Notes: generated by a model not told the origin, from the letters alone. A stretch of 64,000 nucleotides of DNA from Paenibacillus silvae (GCF_014639235.1 NZ_BMFU01000002.1:512351-576350), one strand, 5' to 3'; counted from the stretch's first letter, positions 52,015-62,664 are shown. Program-made: numbers and translations.

Positions 52015-53504
52015 CTACCATTTGTAGGTCATGGACGTTTTCTCTGGGATGGTGACGGTGAAGCTTTGGCTGCCCCATACCACTTTCACACTTCGGGATG
52101 AACTGGAAGCGTTATATGCAACCACCACTTTAGTACCGTCCGGATTTCGAAAAGCCACATTTTTCACGTCTGTTCCCGTGTTGCTGTCTATCTCCGATAT
52201 GCGCCAGGTACAACAAATTTACTGAAGTGACCTAGTAAATAATACTGTTTGTGATAGGTTACCTGGTTCTCGGGATTGTCGTTCCGATTGTCCGAATTAC
52301 GAATCATCAGCATGCCTTTGTTACTGTTATTGGGTGATAACAAAGCAGGACCGTCGTTCTGATCCAGAGCTGCATTCCAGAGAATGATGGATTTCGACCA
52401 GTTTCGTGTAATGTTGATAAACTCATTCATCATATTATCAAAGCCAGCCGAAGTCCCGTTCGGAGGATCATTCCAGTTTCCGAATCCACCCTCTGTAAAC
52501 CAGATATCCTTATCTGGATGACTGTTATGAAGTGATGTCATCTGAGAGCCATCCCCGCTGTCATAGTGATGGAATGCACTACCTGATACGTAGCTGCCTT
52601 TGCCTGAGTTTTTCAAGCTTGTAATGACTTGATTCGGAAAATCCCAATCCAGAAAGTTGTGGTCAAAGGCGATAATTTTGGTGTTCATCCCGGCACTACG
52701 AAGTGCAGGTCCGAGGTAATCGCCAATAAAGCCGATCTGATCAGGGATGTTCATTCCCATGGATGGATAATGAGAGGGCTCATATAGTGGTTCATTTTGT
52801 AGTGTAACCGCATAGATCGGAACACCTTCAGCCTGATAGGCTTCGATGAATTTTTTAAAATAGTTCGCATACGTGCCATAATGCTCTGCTCTCAGTTTAC
52901 CTCCATTCAACTTCTCGGAATATTTCATCCATGCTGGAGCACTCCAGGGAGAGGCCATAACTTTAATCTGCGGATTTTTGGCTAAGGCTGCTTTGACCAT
53001 CGGCAGAATATAGGGCCTGTCGCGTTGAATGGTGAATTGGCTAAGTGAATTATCATTAGGAGCATCCGCATACGTGTAAGCCGCCCATGCAAAATCAGAG
53101 CTGCCCAAAGGCTGTCTTAACATACTAAGCCCAATGCCCGTATTTCCAAAAAGCTTTTCCATAACCTCTGCCCGCTTGTTTGCATCCAGCTTGTAATTCA
53201 TCAGCCATGCGGATGAGTCTGTCAATGAGACACCAAAGCCATCCATCTGCTGGAAGGTTCTGTTCTCGTTGACCGTAATGGTTACCTCTGCGTTGGCGGA
53301 TGCATTGTCAAAATGCTGAGAGGCTATTCGGGTCAGCCTGGCATCGGATCGCAGCCCCACTGCAGGCTCTGTATGGGGATCGGCGGTTGAAATCCACACC
53401 TCTACCTGTTCTCCTGCGGCTTGTGTGGTGCTGACAGCACCAAAACTGGAAATAACCAGACATACAGAGAGCAATCGAATCAGCCTTATTTTCCAAACCT
53501 TCAT
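52015..53504 (-). pseudogene. secreted GH30 glycosidase with frameshift near its 3' end
   Basis: The frame starting at 53504 gives 438 residues and stops at 52188, just after VVPGAYRR. Another frame continues the family: IDSNTGTDVKNVAFRNPDG, then VVVAYNASSSS, ending with SMTYKW at a TAG at 52015-52017. The junction at about 52189-52195 has two extra bases compared with the expected Y-R-I-D-S. The intact product would be a signal-peptide protein (MKVWKIRLIRLLSVCLVISS, cleavage near residue 30) with a GH30 barrel: acid/base Glu in TLQNEPLYEPS, nucleophile in WFTEGGFG. The lost segment is one of the C-terminal beta-sandwich strands. It could be a sequencing error, a recent mutation or recoding. 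GGAGAGG precedes the ATG. Confidence 0.75.
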
Positions 53505-53607
53505 GAAACCCTCTCCTTCTCATGATCATCTGAGGCATCCAGTGGGAAGACTGCACGTGTATTACAGACAGGAAATAGGCCCTCACCTCCTTAACTATTC
53601 TAAATTT

Positions 53608-54972
53608 CTAGCTCTTTAATATCGACAGTGCACACTTGGGCTCCATCGACAGATTAACCTGCTCTCCTTCCTTCATCTGCACCACAATTTGTTTGCTTTC
53701 CTGCCCATCGTTGAACAGGACCAATGCTACAGATCCGTCTGTGTTGCGGAAAGCAACTGTAAATACTGTATCATCACTGGATATGGAGTGAATCTGGACT
53801 GCTTTGGGGCGAATAAACGTACTGAAGTGAGCCAGCGCATAATAATCGAGCGTATACACAAGCTCGCCGGTTTGCTGGTTGATCTGTATGATCCCCCGGC
53901 AAGTGCTCCGTCCAAATCCAGGCACAGTGGGTCCGTTCTGCTCATCCAGTGCCATATTCCATAAAATCATGGACTTGCTGTAATTTCGAAGAATCTGAAT
54001 ACCGGTTCGTATCACATTGGAGAACGCCTGTTCAAATGGAGGTATCCACTCTCCGCCAGACCCTTCTGTAAAATGCACCTCTTTACCTGCAAAAGCTTCA
54101 TATACCTCGCTCTGTGCAGCCGCATTGCCGCCATACCAATGCCAGGCAACCCCATCGACAGCTTCTCCAGCCTGCTCAAGCACTGTGAGCGGATAGTCCG
54201 GGCGATCCCAGTTATGGTCATAACAGAGGATTTTGGTCTGGAGGTTATTGCGTACGAAAGCGGGCTTCAAGTGGTGCTGAATAAACTCGGCCTGTGCTTC
54301 GGCAGGCATCAGCATGCCGGGGTAATGCCCAGGCTCATACAATGCTTCATTTTGCGGTGTAACGGCATAGATGGGCAGACCGTGCGCCGCGTAAGACTGA
54401 ATGTACTTTACAAAATACGCTGCATATGCCGAATACCACTGGGGTTTTAACTGGCCAGTAATCATCGACCCGCTTGTTTTCATCCAGCCTGGTGCGCTCC
54501 ATGGCGAAGCAAACAGCTTTAACTCAGGATTAAGAGCCAGCGCCTGGCGGGTTAACGGAATGATATCTGCTTCATCATGGGCAATGCTGAACCCGGATAA
54601 ATCCGGGTCGGTCTGGTGTTCCGGGAGATCATTATAACTGTAGACCGTGCGTGCATAATCAGAAGCGCCCATCGGATTGCGGATTACAGACAAACCTATG
54701 CCTTCCACAGGATGAAACAGTCGTGTCATCACTTCGACCTGCTGTTCCTCAGTTAACTTCTGATGCATCAGATAGGCAGCAGCATCCGTAAACGAAGCAC
54801 CGAAACCATCCATCTCCTGATACGTTTCACGATCATTTAATCGAACGCTTACAGTTGAAGTGGCATGGGCTGTGCCCGTATTCTTTGACAGGTCAGCACG
54901 GCATTGCTCCAGACTTACGGACCGAAACAGCTCATTCTCACTTGTAGTCCTGTATATTTTATATGTGGTCAT
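53608..54972 (-). CDS. GH30 glycosidase, cytoplasmic
   Basis: The 454-residue product has the same fold as the downstream GH30 protein: QEMDGFGASFTDAAAY near the N-terminus, acid/base Glu in VTPQNEALYEPGHYP, nucleophile in VHFTEGSGG, and a complete C-terminal beta-sandwich (FTVAFRNTDGSVALVLFND). No signal peptide, so it acts inside the cell. GH30 subfamily 1-3 members act on beta-glucosides, beta-1,6-glucan or xylosides. AAGGAG lies 8 bp before the ATG. It follows the binding-lipoprotein gene by 51 bp, in an importer-plus-hydrolase operon. Confidence 0.9.
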   Translation of the reverse strand: MTTYKIYRTTSENELFRSVSLEQCRADLSKNTGTAHATSTVSVRLNDRETYQEMDGFGASFTDAAAYLMHQKLTEEQQVEVMTRLFHPVEGIGLSVIRNPMGASDYARTVYSYNDLPEHQTDPDLSGFSIAHDEADIIPLTRQALALNPELKLFASPWSAPGWMKTSGSMITGQLKPQWYSAYAAYFVKYIQSYAAHGLPIYAVTPQNEALYEPGHYPGMLMPAEAQAEFIQHHLKPAFVRNNLQTKILCYDHNWDRPDYPLTVLEQAGEAVDGVAWHWYGGNAAAQSEVYEAFAGKEVHFTEGSGGEWIPPFEQAFSNVIRTGIQILRNYSKSMILWNMALDEQNGPTVPGFGRSTCRGIIQINQQTGELVYTLDYYALAHFSTFIRPKAVQIHSISSDDTVFTVAFRNTDGSVALVLFNDGQESKQIVVQMKEGEQVNLSMEPKCALSILKS

Positions 54973-55023
54973 TGCGCAGCTCCTTTTCAGGTATGGATTA
55001 TGAGACGTTTTTTTGATTTAGGC

Positions 55024-56667
55024 TTATTGAATGCCTAATTTCTCTTTGTTCTGCTTCATCTTCTCGCCGCGAATCTTCACAATGTCCGGCCAGCGATTCT
55101 CTTCAAGGAAGGTTTGGTACACAGCAAGCGCATTTTCAAACGAGGCATCGTCTTTGGCACGCAGCATACTGACAAGCGTAGAGTTCCACTTCGTCTGAAT
55201 CGCTGACAGCGCACGGGCTTCGGGCGTTCCCAGATTTGGATTAATATTTTCCAAAATAAAATGTGGTGTCAGCTTGCCTTTGCCCCATTCCTGCATCTGC
55301 TTGATGGCCTCTGGGAAGGCATCTGCGCTCAGCGCTTTATGACGGTCATGACCAAAGAACATAAACTCGCCCATGCGGTAATCCTTTTTGAATTGATCCG
55401 CGTTATGCAGCTGCAGGTCCTTCACCGCGGGGAGTAATTCCACCGTACCATCTGCTTTCTTGGTAAACGTCTCTCCTTCAATGCCGTAATTCATCAGCAT
55501 CTGTCCTTCTTCACTCAGCAAATAGGTGAAAATCTGGATGGCCTTTGCCGGGTCCTTGCAATCCTTGGAGATAAAGTTAATCATCCAGCCTGTAATTCCG
55601 GATTGATTCAGCGTTGGTGCATGCCCCTTGGTGCTCTGCGGCCCGTCAATGGCAATATACTCCTTGCCTTCATTAGCACTCATATAAATCTGGAGATTTC
55701 CTCCCTGTTGAGGTGTGCCGTCCAGCAGCATCGTAGCATATTTTCCCGACTTGACCTTCTCTTCAAAAGCCGTCCCATCATCCGCAAAGCTGTCATCACT
55801 AATGTTGCCATCTCTGTACACAGCGTTTATTGTTTTCAGCCAGGTCAGGTAGTCTTCGTCCAGATTACGATCGTAGAACTCGCCAGTGTCCGTCTCCAGC
55901 GGCACGCCGATAAAATCCTGAAGTGTATCGCCCAGTGAACCTGTGCCTTCACCGATCGCATTAAAACCAAACGGAATTAAGGAAGGGAACTTTTCCTTGA
56001 TATGCTTCATGACAAGCTGGAATTGCTCGGGTGTGCCCATAACCGGACTGCCCAGTGCTTCATAGACATCCTTACGAATGATAAACGCCGTTTTCGCTGG
56101 TATGTTACCGCTATCATAATCCTCTTGCGTGTTCGAATAGTTAGGGTAACCATAGGTTTTACCGTCCTCCTGCTGGAACCAGTTCAGCGTGTCCGCAGCA
56201 GCCACCTTATTGAAATATGGATCATATTTCTCGGCCAGATCGTTCAGGGGCATCGCCCAGGTAGAGGCCTTGTGCACTACGGCTGAATTGGAATCAAACA
56301 CCGTCAACAGATCAGGCATATCTCCCCCTGCAAAAAAGGTATTTAATTTCGTGTCATCTCCTGTAATGAACTTGATATTAATATTCAAATCCTCCTTGAT
56401 TTTCTTCGTTACAATATCTTTGCCAAAATCTGTATTCCACCAGTCTGCATTCACATACCATGTCAGATCGGTAGCTTCTTGCTTCTGGTCGAGCGTCCAG
56501 GCAGGCTTATTCGGATCAACCGTATAACGGTCTTCAATGGAAATCCAATTGCCTTCACCCGTACCGCTGGAGCCCCCGCTGCATCCGGTAACCATGAGAA
56601 CTGCTGCCAGCAGCACTGCAAAGCCCCTTACTCCTTTTACTTTGGACCATCCATGAAAATTGAACAT
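55024..56667 (-). CDS. oligosaccharide ABC transporter binding lipoprotein (LplA-like)
   Basis: The 547-residue product has a lipobox MVTGC (Cys29) and the LplA-type binding fold (TWYVNADWWNTDFGKDIVT, DDTKLNTFFAGGDMPDLLTV, MGEFMFFGHDRHKALS). GAGGAGG lies 7 bp before the ATG. It is the third gene after the two permease genes and precedes two GH30 genes, so the ligand is probably the beta-linked oligosaccharide that GH30 enzymes split. No ATPase gene is nearby; a shared MsmX-like ATPase is expected. Confidence 0.9.
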   Translation of the reverse strand: MFNFHGWSKVKGVRGFAVLLAAVLMVTGCSGGSSGTGEGNWISIEDRYTVDPNKPAWTLDQKQEATDLTWYVNADWWNTDFGKDIVTKKIKEDLNINIKFITGDDTKLNTFFAGGDMPDLLTVFDSNSAVVHKASTWAMPLNDLAEKYDPYFNKVAAADTLNWFQQEDGKTYGYPNYSNTQEDYDSGNIPAKTAFIIRKDVYEALGSPVMGTPEQFQLVMKHIKEKFPSLIPFGFNAIGEGTGSLGDTLQDFIGVPLETDTGEFYDRNLDEDYLTWLKTINAVYRDGNISDDSFADDGTAFEEKVKSGKYATMLLDGTPQQGGNLQIYMSANEGKEYIAIDGPQSTKGHAPTLNQSGITGWMINFISKDCKDPAKAIQIFTYLLSEEGQMLMNYGIEGETFTKKADGTVELLPAVKDLQLHNADQFKKDYRMGEFMFFGHDRHKALSADAFPEAIKQMQEWGKGKLTPHFILENINPNLGTPEARALSAIQTKWNSTLVSMLRAKDDASFENALAVYQTFLEENRWPDIVKIRGEKMKQNKEKLGIQ

Positions 56668-56721
56668 GTGTTTGCCTCCTCATTATGAAATGCAAATATG
56701 CAGATGTATTGGGTTGCTTCG

Positions 56722-57609
56722 TTATTCCTTTACCGCTCCAAGCATCATTCCTGATATAAAGTATCTTTGAAGGAGAGGATAGATCAGCACGATGGGCAGC
56801 GTTGTAATTACAATCGTGGCGAGCTGCACCCCTTTGGTTGTCGTTTCAATAACAGCTGATCCGCCAATGTTTTGCATGGATTGTGTCTGTGACTGGACAA
56901 TAATTTCATATAACATCATCTGAAGCGGATATAGCGATTGATCTGTGATATACAGCTTGGTGGTCATGAAGTCATTCCACTGGCCAACCCCGTTAAACAG
57001 AGCAATGGTTGCCATCGCCGGCATGGAGAGCGGAATAAATATTTTCAGAAAAATATGCCAGTCTCCCGCCCCGTCCATCTTGGCTGATTCCTCCAGAGAA
57101 TCGGGGACATTGCGGAAGAAGTTCATCAGAATAATGACATCATAGAAGCTGAACAAGGCGGGGATAATGTACACCCAGAAGCTGTTGAGAAGCCCAAGGG
57201 ACTTGATCAGCAGGTATGTTGGAATCATTCCGCCGGAGAAAAACATCGTAATGACACCCATCGTGACGTATAATTTGCGGCCGCGCAAATATTTCTTGCT
57301 TAGACCATAGCCAACCATGGCACAAAAGAAAACATGTGTTGCTACACCGATCGTTGTTTTGGATACAGAGATAAAAAATGCCTGCCAGATGCTGGAGTCG
57401 TTGAACACGGCTCGATAGTTTTCCAGCGAGAACTCGGGGGACCAGAAGATGAATCCACCTTCTGCTAGGGCTCTGCCGGAGCTAAAGGATGAGATGATAA
57501 CATTCCAGAGCGGAACGACAATCACAATCGTACATAGCAGCAGCAGCATGACATTGACGGTATCGAAGACCCGGCTGTCCAGATCTTCCTTTGCCACCTT
57601 TCCGTTCAC
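56722..57609 (-). CDS. oligosaccharide ABC transporter permease (LplC/YtcP-like)
   Basis: The 295-residue product has six helices and the coupling motif EESAKMDGAGDWHIFLKIFI near residue 180. The start is a GTG at 57609 with GGAGGCC upstream. The gap to the LplB-like gene is 14 bp. No special features. Confidence 0.92.
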   Translation of the reverse strand: MNGKVAKEDLDSRVFDTVNVMLLLLCTIVIVVPLWNVIISSFSSGRALAEGGFIFWSPEFSLENYRAVFNDSSIWQAFFISVSKTTIGVATHVFFCAMVGYGLSKKYLRGRKLYVTMGVITMFFSGGMIPTYLLIKSLGLLNSFWVYIIPALFSFYDVIILMNFFRNVPDSLEESAKMDGAGDWHIFLKIFIPLSMPAMATIALFNGVGQWNDFMTTKLYITDQSLYPLQMMLYEIIVQSQTQSMQNIGGSAVIETTTKGVQLATIVITTLPIVLIYPLLQRYFISGMMLGAVKE

Positions 57610-57623
57610 GGGGAGGCCTCCTT

Positions 57624-58610
57624 CTACAGCACTGATTGATTGTCATTCAGTTTGCTTGTAATTTTGTTTGCGGTGACGAGCAGAATGACGGACACGATTG
57701 AAACGCCCAAACCTACCGCGGTTGCATAGGAAAAATCACCCTGTGACATCCCCATGCGATAGACATAGGAATTGATTACTTCCGCCTTTTCACGGTTTTG
57801 CGAATTCATCAGCACCAGCGTTTGATCCAGATTCGAGCCAAGCAGACCGCTGACCGTCAGGATCAGATTCAGACTGATGATGGATTTCATGTTGGGCAGA
57901 GTAATGTTCCATATTTGCCGCAGCCGGCTGGCGCCATCTATTTTGGCCGCCTCGTAATAGGTCGGATCGATCTTCGACATAATGGCGAGATACAGAATCG
58001 TGCCCCAGCCTGCTTCTTTCCAGATATCGGACAGCGTGGCAATCCACCAGTACTTGCCTGCGTCCAGCAAAATATTTTGCGGCTGGGAGATGATGCCCAG
58101 GCCAACCAGCAGCTCATTAAACAATCCTGTCGTGGAGAACCAGGTAATCAGCATGCCGCCGAGTACAATCCAGGAGAGAAAGTGAGGTAAATATGAAACC
58201 GTTTGCACGAATTTCTTGAAGCGTCCGCTATTTAACTCATAGATCATGATGGCCAGTATAATCGGGATGACAAAGCCAATCCCCAGCTTCAGAAAGCTGA
58301 TGCCCAGCGTATTGACGACCGCGTCCCAGAAATATTTATCAGACAGAATAATTCTGAAATTATCCAGACCAACCCAAGGTGCAGTAGAAAGGGTATCAAT
58401 AACGGTGTAGTTTTTGAAAGCAATGGTCAACCCATAGATGGGTATGTAGCAGAAAACAATCATAAAGATTATGCCGGGTATAACCATGGATTGAATCTCC
58501 CATTGCCTGGCGTAATCGGCCCAGAATGCCTTGAAGCGCTGAGCTAACGGCGGTTTACTTCCGGGCCGGTGAGACTGCTGCTTGTTTGCTGCAGTGGTCA
58601 GATGACTCAT
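57624..58610 (-). CDS. oligosaccharide ABC transporter permease (LplB-like)
   Basis: The 328-residue product has a ~35-residue cytoplasmic N-terminus, six helices (first: GIIFMIVFCYIPIYGLTIAF) and the coupling motif YEAAKIDGASRLRQIWNITL near residue 220. It is the first gene of the importer/GH30 operon. An 18-bp perfect palindrome 33 bp upstream is the likely LacI operator. Confidence 0.92.
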   Translation of the reverse strand: MSHLTTAANKQQSHRPGSKPPLAQRFKAFWADYARQWEIQSMVIPGIIFMIVFCYIPIYGLTIAFKNYTVIDTLSTAPWVGLDNFRIILSDKYFWDAVVNTLGISFLKLGIGFVIPIILAIMIYELNSGRFKKFVQTVSYLPHFLSWIVLGGMLITWFSTTGLFNELLVGLGIISQPQNILLDAGKYWWIATLSDIWKEAGWGTILYLAIMSKIDPTYYEAAKIDGASRLRQIWNITLPNMKSIISLNLILTVSGLLGSNLDQTLVLMNSQNREKAEVINSYVYRMGMSQGDFSYATAVGLGVSIVSVILLVTANKITSKLNDNQSVL

Positions 58611-58642
58611 GTATTCGCTGCTCCCCTCTGCCTATATAGTTT

Positions 58643-58660
58643 AATAAAAACGTTTTTATT
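58643..58660. promoter_or_regulatory. LacI-family operator, perfect 18-bp palindrome
   Basis: AATAAAAACGTTTTTATT is self-complementary over all 18 positions, centred on CG. It lies 33 bp upstream of the first permease gene. A similar AAAACGTTTT precedes the LacI gene itself. Confidence 0.75.
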
Positions 58661-58691
58661 TTTGTGTCGAAAACTCCTTTCCCTGGAATAT

Positions 58692-58785
58692 ATAAGTTGA
58701 ACTAGAGAGTTTACACCATGCACTCCGGTGATAGAACAACCTGGAGAGTAGCGGTTATGCCCGTGTAAACCATAGTTCAACTTAT
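58692..58785. mobile_element. 94-bp MITE-like palindromic element
   Basis: The 13-bp ends ATAAGTTGAACTA and TAGTTCAACTTAT are perfect inverted repeats, with inner inverted GTTTACAC / GTGTAAAC. No coding capacity. A diverged half-copy lies at 48073-48145. It sits between the LacI gene and the importer operon. Confidence 0.65.
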
Positions 58786-58825
58786 TTGGATTTGGAGAGA
58801 AAAGAACTTCACTATACTACAGCTA

Positions 58826-59848
58826 TCATTTACGCACGTCTCTTCGATCCATTTTCACATGGCTTGAACCTCTTACAATAAGCTCTCCTGAGAGCTTCTG
58901 TGCAACTCCTTGCTCCTGCCCCTTGATCATTTGGACCAATTGAGTAACCGCCAGAATACCCTGTCTTGCAATCTGATTCCGTACCGTTGTTAGTGGCGGA
59001 GAGTAATACTGAGCAATATCAATATCGTCAAACCCCACCACACTGATATCACTCGGAACCTCATATCCATGTGCTTTCAAGGCTTGAATGCAACCAATTG
59101 CACTCAGGTCATTGCCGGCCAGGAAGGCATCTGGCAGCTTGCCCGGTTGCAGATGAATGAAGGATTTGATGGCGCTGTAGGTGGCTTCCTCCTCGAAGTA
59201 GCCTTGAATAATGTAGTCTTCATCGACAGGCAGCTCGTATTCACGCAACGCCGCCAGATATCCCTCTTTCCGCTGCACGCTGTCAAACATCGTATCCACA
59301 CCGCAGATATAGGCAATTTTCTTATGCCCGAGCCCGATCAAATATTTGGTTGCTTCGTAGCTGGCTACGTACGAGTCAAAAATAACACTCCCCATACGTT
59401 CGCTTTCATATTCACGGTCGAGAAACACCGCTTTGATCTTGTCTTTCTCCATAGACAGAATGTCCTGTTCATCAATTCGAAGCTCTTCGTAAATAATAAC
59501 GCCATCCACCCGTCTGCCCAGAATATTGCTCATAATGACATGTTTATCCCGGGTAACAAATACATTCAGTCCATATCCGAGACGGTCACATTCACGCGAC
59601 ATCGCTTCAACAAGCTTGTAGAAATAAGGCCCCGATACACTCGTTGTGAAAAAACCGAGCATTTGGGTCTGTCCCGATTTCAGAAGTTTGCCATTCAGAT
59701 TCGGTATGTAGTTCAGTCGCTCCGCCACTTTGAGCACATGGGATTTGGTCTCCGGGTTCAGTACATCCACACCATTCAACGCATTCGAGACGGTAGAGAT
59801 CGACACGCCAGCTTCCCTTGCCACATCTTTGATTGTGATTTTTCCCAT
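58826..59848 (-). CDS. LacI-family repressor
   Basis: The 340-residue product has the N-terminal helix-turn-helix (IKDVAREAGVSISTVSNALN at residues 5-24), the hinge region LNYIPNLNGKLLKSG, and a ligand domain (~60-335). The ATG at 59848 is preceded by a fair GGAAC site. It is upstream of the importer/GH30 operon, and AAAACGTTTT sites occur before both, so it probably represses the operon and itself until the imported sugar binds. Confidence 0.93.
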   Translation of the reverse strand: MGKITIKDVAREAGVSISTVSNALNGVDVLNPETKSHVLKVAERLNYIPNLNGKLLKSGQTQMLGFFTTSVSGPYFYKLVEAMSRECDRLGYGLNVFVTRDKHVIMSNILGRRVDGVIIYEELRIDEQDILSMEKDKIKAVFLDREYESERMGSVIFDSYVASYEATKYLIGLGHKKIAYICGVDTMFDSVQRKEGYLAALREYELPVDEDYIIQGYFEEEATYSAIKSFIHLQPGKLPDAFLAGNDLSAIGCIQALKAHGYEVPSDISVVGFDDIDIAQYYSPPLTTVRNQIARQGILAVTQLVQMIKGQEQGVAQKLSGELIVRGSSHVKMDRRDVRK

Positions 59849-59870
59849 AAGTTCCGGTTCCTTTACTATA

Positions 59871-59880
59871 AAAACGTTTT
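59871..59880. promoter_or_regulatory. LacI operator before the repressor's own gene
   Basis: AAAACGTTTT, a perfect 10-bp palindrome, with a related AAAACCGTTTT at 59900-59910. It shares its core with the operator at 58643 and suggests autoregulation. Confidence 0.6.
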
Positions 59881-59942
59881 AATACATTCAAAATAGCATA
59901 AAACCGTTTTCATTACAACCTTAAATATTCATGGAAAACGCC

Positions 59943-59976
59943 AAAAAGAAAACCGCTGATCGGGAGTGATCAACGG
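59943..59976 (-). terminator. terminator of the GH95 gene
   Basis: CCGCTGATC and GATCAACGG form the stem with one G-T pair; the minus strand then reads TTTTCTTTTT. Confidence 0.7.
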
Positions 59977-60052
59977 CACATGATCTCCAGCGCTTCATAT
60001 TGGAAGACGCTGAAGGTTCATAAGATTAGGTTCATGCGAGATGTAGTTCATT

Positions 60053-62431
60053 CTATTCAAATGAGATAATATACGTTTGTCCTTTTTGCGTTGGCACACT
60101 TATTAGGCCGTTCTGCTCCGCGTGTTTTTCTACTTCAGTCTCATCGAGGCGCACCTTCAAGCCTGGCGCAGATTGCAGGTAACATACATTACCTGTATGT
60201 GAGAGAATTTCAGCTTCCATCAGCTTGCCATTCTCCCAGCGAAGGCTGACCTCGAACCCGCCCCTTGCTCTCAAGCCTTTAACATAACCTGTAGACCATC
60301 GCTCTGGCAGTGCTGGCAGGAACTCCAGATATCCTTGATGGGATTGCAGCAGCATCTCGGCAATACCTGCTGTTGCTGCAAAATTACCGTCGATCTGGAA
60401 CGGCGGATGAGCATCAAACAGGTTGGCATATACCCCGCCCTGCTCATGTTTGCCTGGCTCATGCGCCTTGACGAGGGTCAGGAGATTAGAGATCAGCTGC
60501 TCGGCACGGCTGCCTTCTCCGAACCTTGCCCACAGACCGATTTTCCAGCCCAGACTCCAGCCTGTTCCGCCATCGCCGCGAATTTCAAGGGAAGTGCGGG
60601 CCGCACGCATCAGATCAGGAGATTTTTTGTGGGTAATCAGCCTTCCAGGGAATACACCAACCAGATGGGAAACGTGGCGGTGCTGCGGATCTTCCTCAGT
60701 GAAGTCTTCACTCCACTCCTGAAGTCTTCCCTGTCCATCGATTTGCAGTGGAAGCAGCTGCGCCCTTTTTGTCCGCAGAAGTTCAACGAATTCGCTGTCC
60801 GTGTGCAGCACTTCTGCTGCCTCAATACAGTTATCGAACAACTCCGCAATAAGTGAAATATCCATGGTCGTTGCTTCGCTGACCGCCGCCTGTTCACCAT
60901 TAACGACAAATTTCATCTCAGGTGATGTGGAAGGTGATGTAATGAGGTGTCCTTCTTTATTTTCGATCAGCCAATCCAGACAGAACATAGCAGCATCCTT
61001 CATAATCGGGTAGGCCGTTTCCTGCAAGAACTGTTTATCTTCGGAGAAAGCATAATGCTCCCACAGATGCTGTGTCAGCCACACGCCGCCCATCATCCAC
61101 AGTGCCCATACCGGATCACCTGCGCCATAATCTCCAACCGGAGCCGTCTGTCCCCATATATCCGCATTGTGATGAGCAACCCAGCCTCGAGCTCCGTAGT
61201 TGATCTCGGCGGTTTTGCGTCCATTGACTGCAAGCTTGCCAATAAAATCGATCAGCGGTTCATGCAGCTCGGCCATATTACATGTCTCCGCAGGCCAGTA
61301 ATTCATCTCGGCGTTAATATTCAACGTATAGTTGCTGCTCCAGGGAGCCCGTGTATCCTGATTCCAGATGCCCTGAAGGTTCGCTGGCAGTGTTCCCGGT
61401 CTGGAGCTGGCAATCATCAGATACCGGCCATAGTTGAACAACAGTTCTACCAGGCCCGGATCACTGCTGCCGTATTTCTCAATCCGTTCATCTGTAGACA
61501 TGCTCTCAGGAGCAATGCTGTCACCCAGATGTAATTGAACACGATTGAACAACGCCTGATGATCCTCAACATGACGTTGACGCAGAGCCTGGTAATCATG
61601 TGCCATAATCTGCTTTATAACGTCTGCGGTTTTTGCCTCGGGAGAAGTCAGCTTGTCACTCCCCTGCCCTCCTGCCCCATAACTCGTAGCTCCTGCAAAA
61701 TAGATCACCGCTTCGGTAGCATCAATGATTTGCAGCTCACCACCGTTTGTAAGCAGTGTGCCGCCCCGATGAGAAACTGCAAGTCTGCCATGGAAGGACA
61801 TCGCTTGTGTAGAAGCGGGGTCTCCATAACGCACAGGAACTTCAACATCATGATAGTTGGGGGATACATATTCCGGAGCAGTACCCGACAACTCGAATTG
61901 AGAATTCGCAACCGAGGTTGTATGTCTCAAAGGGCTGCCCAGTCGAGTACGGAAGCTTAATCTGCCTTCCTTACTTGCTGTCAAACGAATGACGATGCCT
62001 TGATCGGGATGTGAGGCGAATACCTCTCGATCATAACGCACGCCACCGATTTCATAGGAAACGCTTACAACGCCTGTTGACAAATCAAGCTTGCGTTGAT
62101 AGGTTTTCCGTTCACATAACTGACCATGCTCCATAACCAGCTCCAGATCACCGAATGGAAGGTATGATTGTGTGAAAGGCCCCATCATTTTTTTACTCAG
62201 CAGATCAGCCTCTGCATACTGTTTATTCGCAATCAACTCTCTGATCCGAGGCAATACTTCCCGGGCCTCCGGGTTGTTCCAGTCCTGGGCATACCCCGAC
62301 CATAACGTATCCTCGTTTAATGCAATGCGTTCCTTTTCAATACCACCAAAGACCATTCCGCCCAGCTTGCCGTTGCCGATAGGCAGTGCTTCAACCCAAT
62401 AGGTGGCTGGAGAACCAAACTGAATATTCAT
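60053..62431 (-). CDS. GH95 alpha-L-fucosidase-like glycosidase
   Basis: The 792-residue product has the GH95 layout: N-terminal beta domain with [16 protein letters not shown] and [11 protein letters not shown], a helical linker, an (alpha/alpha)6 barrel with [15 protein letters not shown] (Asn residues that hold the catalytic water), a central STSPEMKF segment with the acid Glu, and [17 protein letters not shown], then a C-terminal beta domain. No signal peptide, so cytoplasmic. GH95 enzymes remove alpha-1,2-L-fucose or alpha-L-galactose from glycans or xyloglucan. GGAGGG lies 9 bp before the ATG at 62431. It is a single-gene unit upstream of the LacI gene. Confidence 0.9.
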   Translation of the reverse strand: MNIQFGSPATYWVEALPIGNGKLGGMVFGGIEKERIALNEDTLWSGYAQDWNNPEAREVLPRIRELIANKQYAEADLLSKKMMGPFTQSYLPFGDLELVMEHGQLCERKTYQRKLDLSTGVVSVSYEIGGVRYDREVFASHPDQGIVIRLTASKEGRLSFRTRLGSPLRHTTSVANSQFELSGTAPEYVSPNYHDVEVPVRYGDPASTQAMSFHGRLAVSHRGGTLLTNGGELQIIDATEAVIYFAGATSYGAGGQGSDKLTSPEAKTADVIKQIMAHDYQALRQRHVEDHQALFNRVQLHLGDSIAPESMSTDERIEKYGSSDPGLVELLFNYGRYLMIASSRPGTLPANLQGIWNQDTRAPWSSNYTLNINAEMNYWPAETCNMAELHEPLIDFIGKLAVNGRKTAEINYGARGWVAHHNADIWGQTAPVGDYGAGDPVWALWMMGGVWLTQHLWEHYAFSEDKQFLQETAYPIMKDAAMFCLDWLIENKEGHLITSPSTSPEMKFVVNGEQAAVSEATTMDISLIAELFDNCIEAAEVLHTDSEFVELLRTKRAQLLPLQIDGQGRLQEWSEDFTEEDPQHRHVSHLVGVFPGRLITHKKSPDLMRAARTSLEIRGDGGTGWSLGWKIGLWARFGEGSRAEQLISNLLTLVKAHEPGKHEQGGVYANLFDAHPPFQIDGNFAATAGIAEMLLQSHQGYLEFLPALPERWSTGYVKGLRARGGFEVSLRWENGKLMEAEILSHTGNVCYLQSAPGLKVRLDETEVEKHAEQNGLISVPTQKGQTYIISFE

Positions 62432-62619
62432 GCTGATTGTTCCCTCCGAATGCACTTGTATTTTGGAGATGTTCTGATAACTTGTTCAGCAATCATTATA
62501 TCTTTCATTTCAAGGAGAGGATATATAATTTGATAAAAATGGTGTGGAAAAACTTAAACGAATGACAAATATAACTTATAATCCCAGATGAAGCTGTTTA
62601 TTTCTATAATTGAGAGCAC

Positions 62620-62648
62620 AAAAGCGCCACCAGATCGGTGACGCTTTT
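62620..62648 (-). terminator. terminator of the second alpha/beta hydrolase gene
   Basis: AAAAGCGCCACC and GGTGACGCTTTT form a 12-bp stem with one mismatch. Confidence 0.75.
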
Positions 62649-62664
62649 CTATATCAGAGTATTA

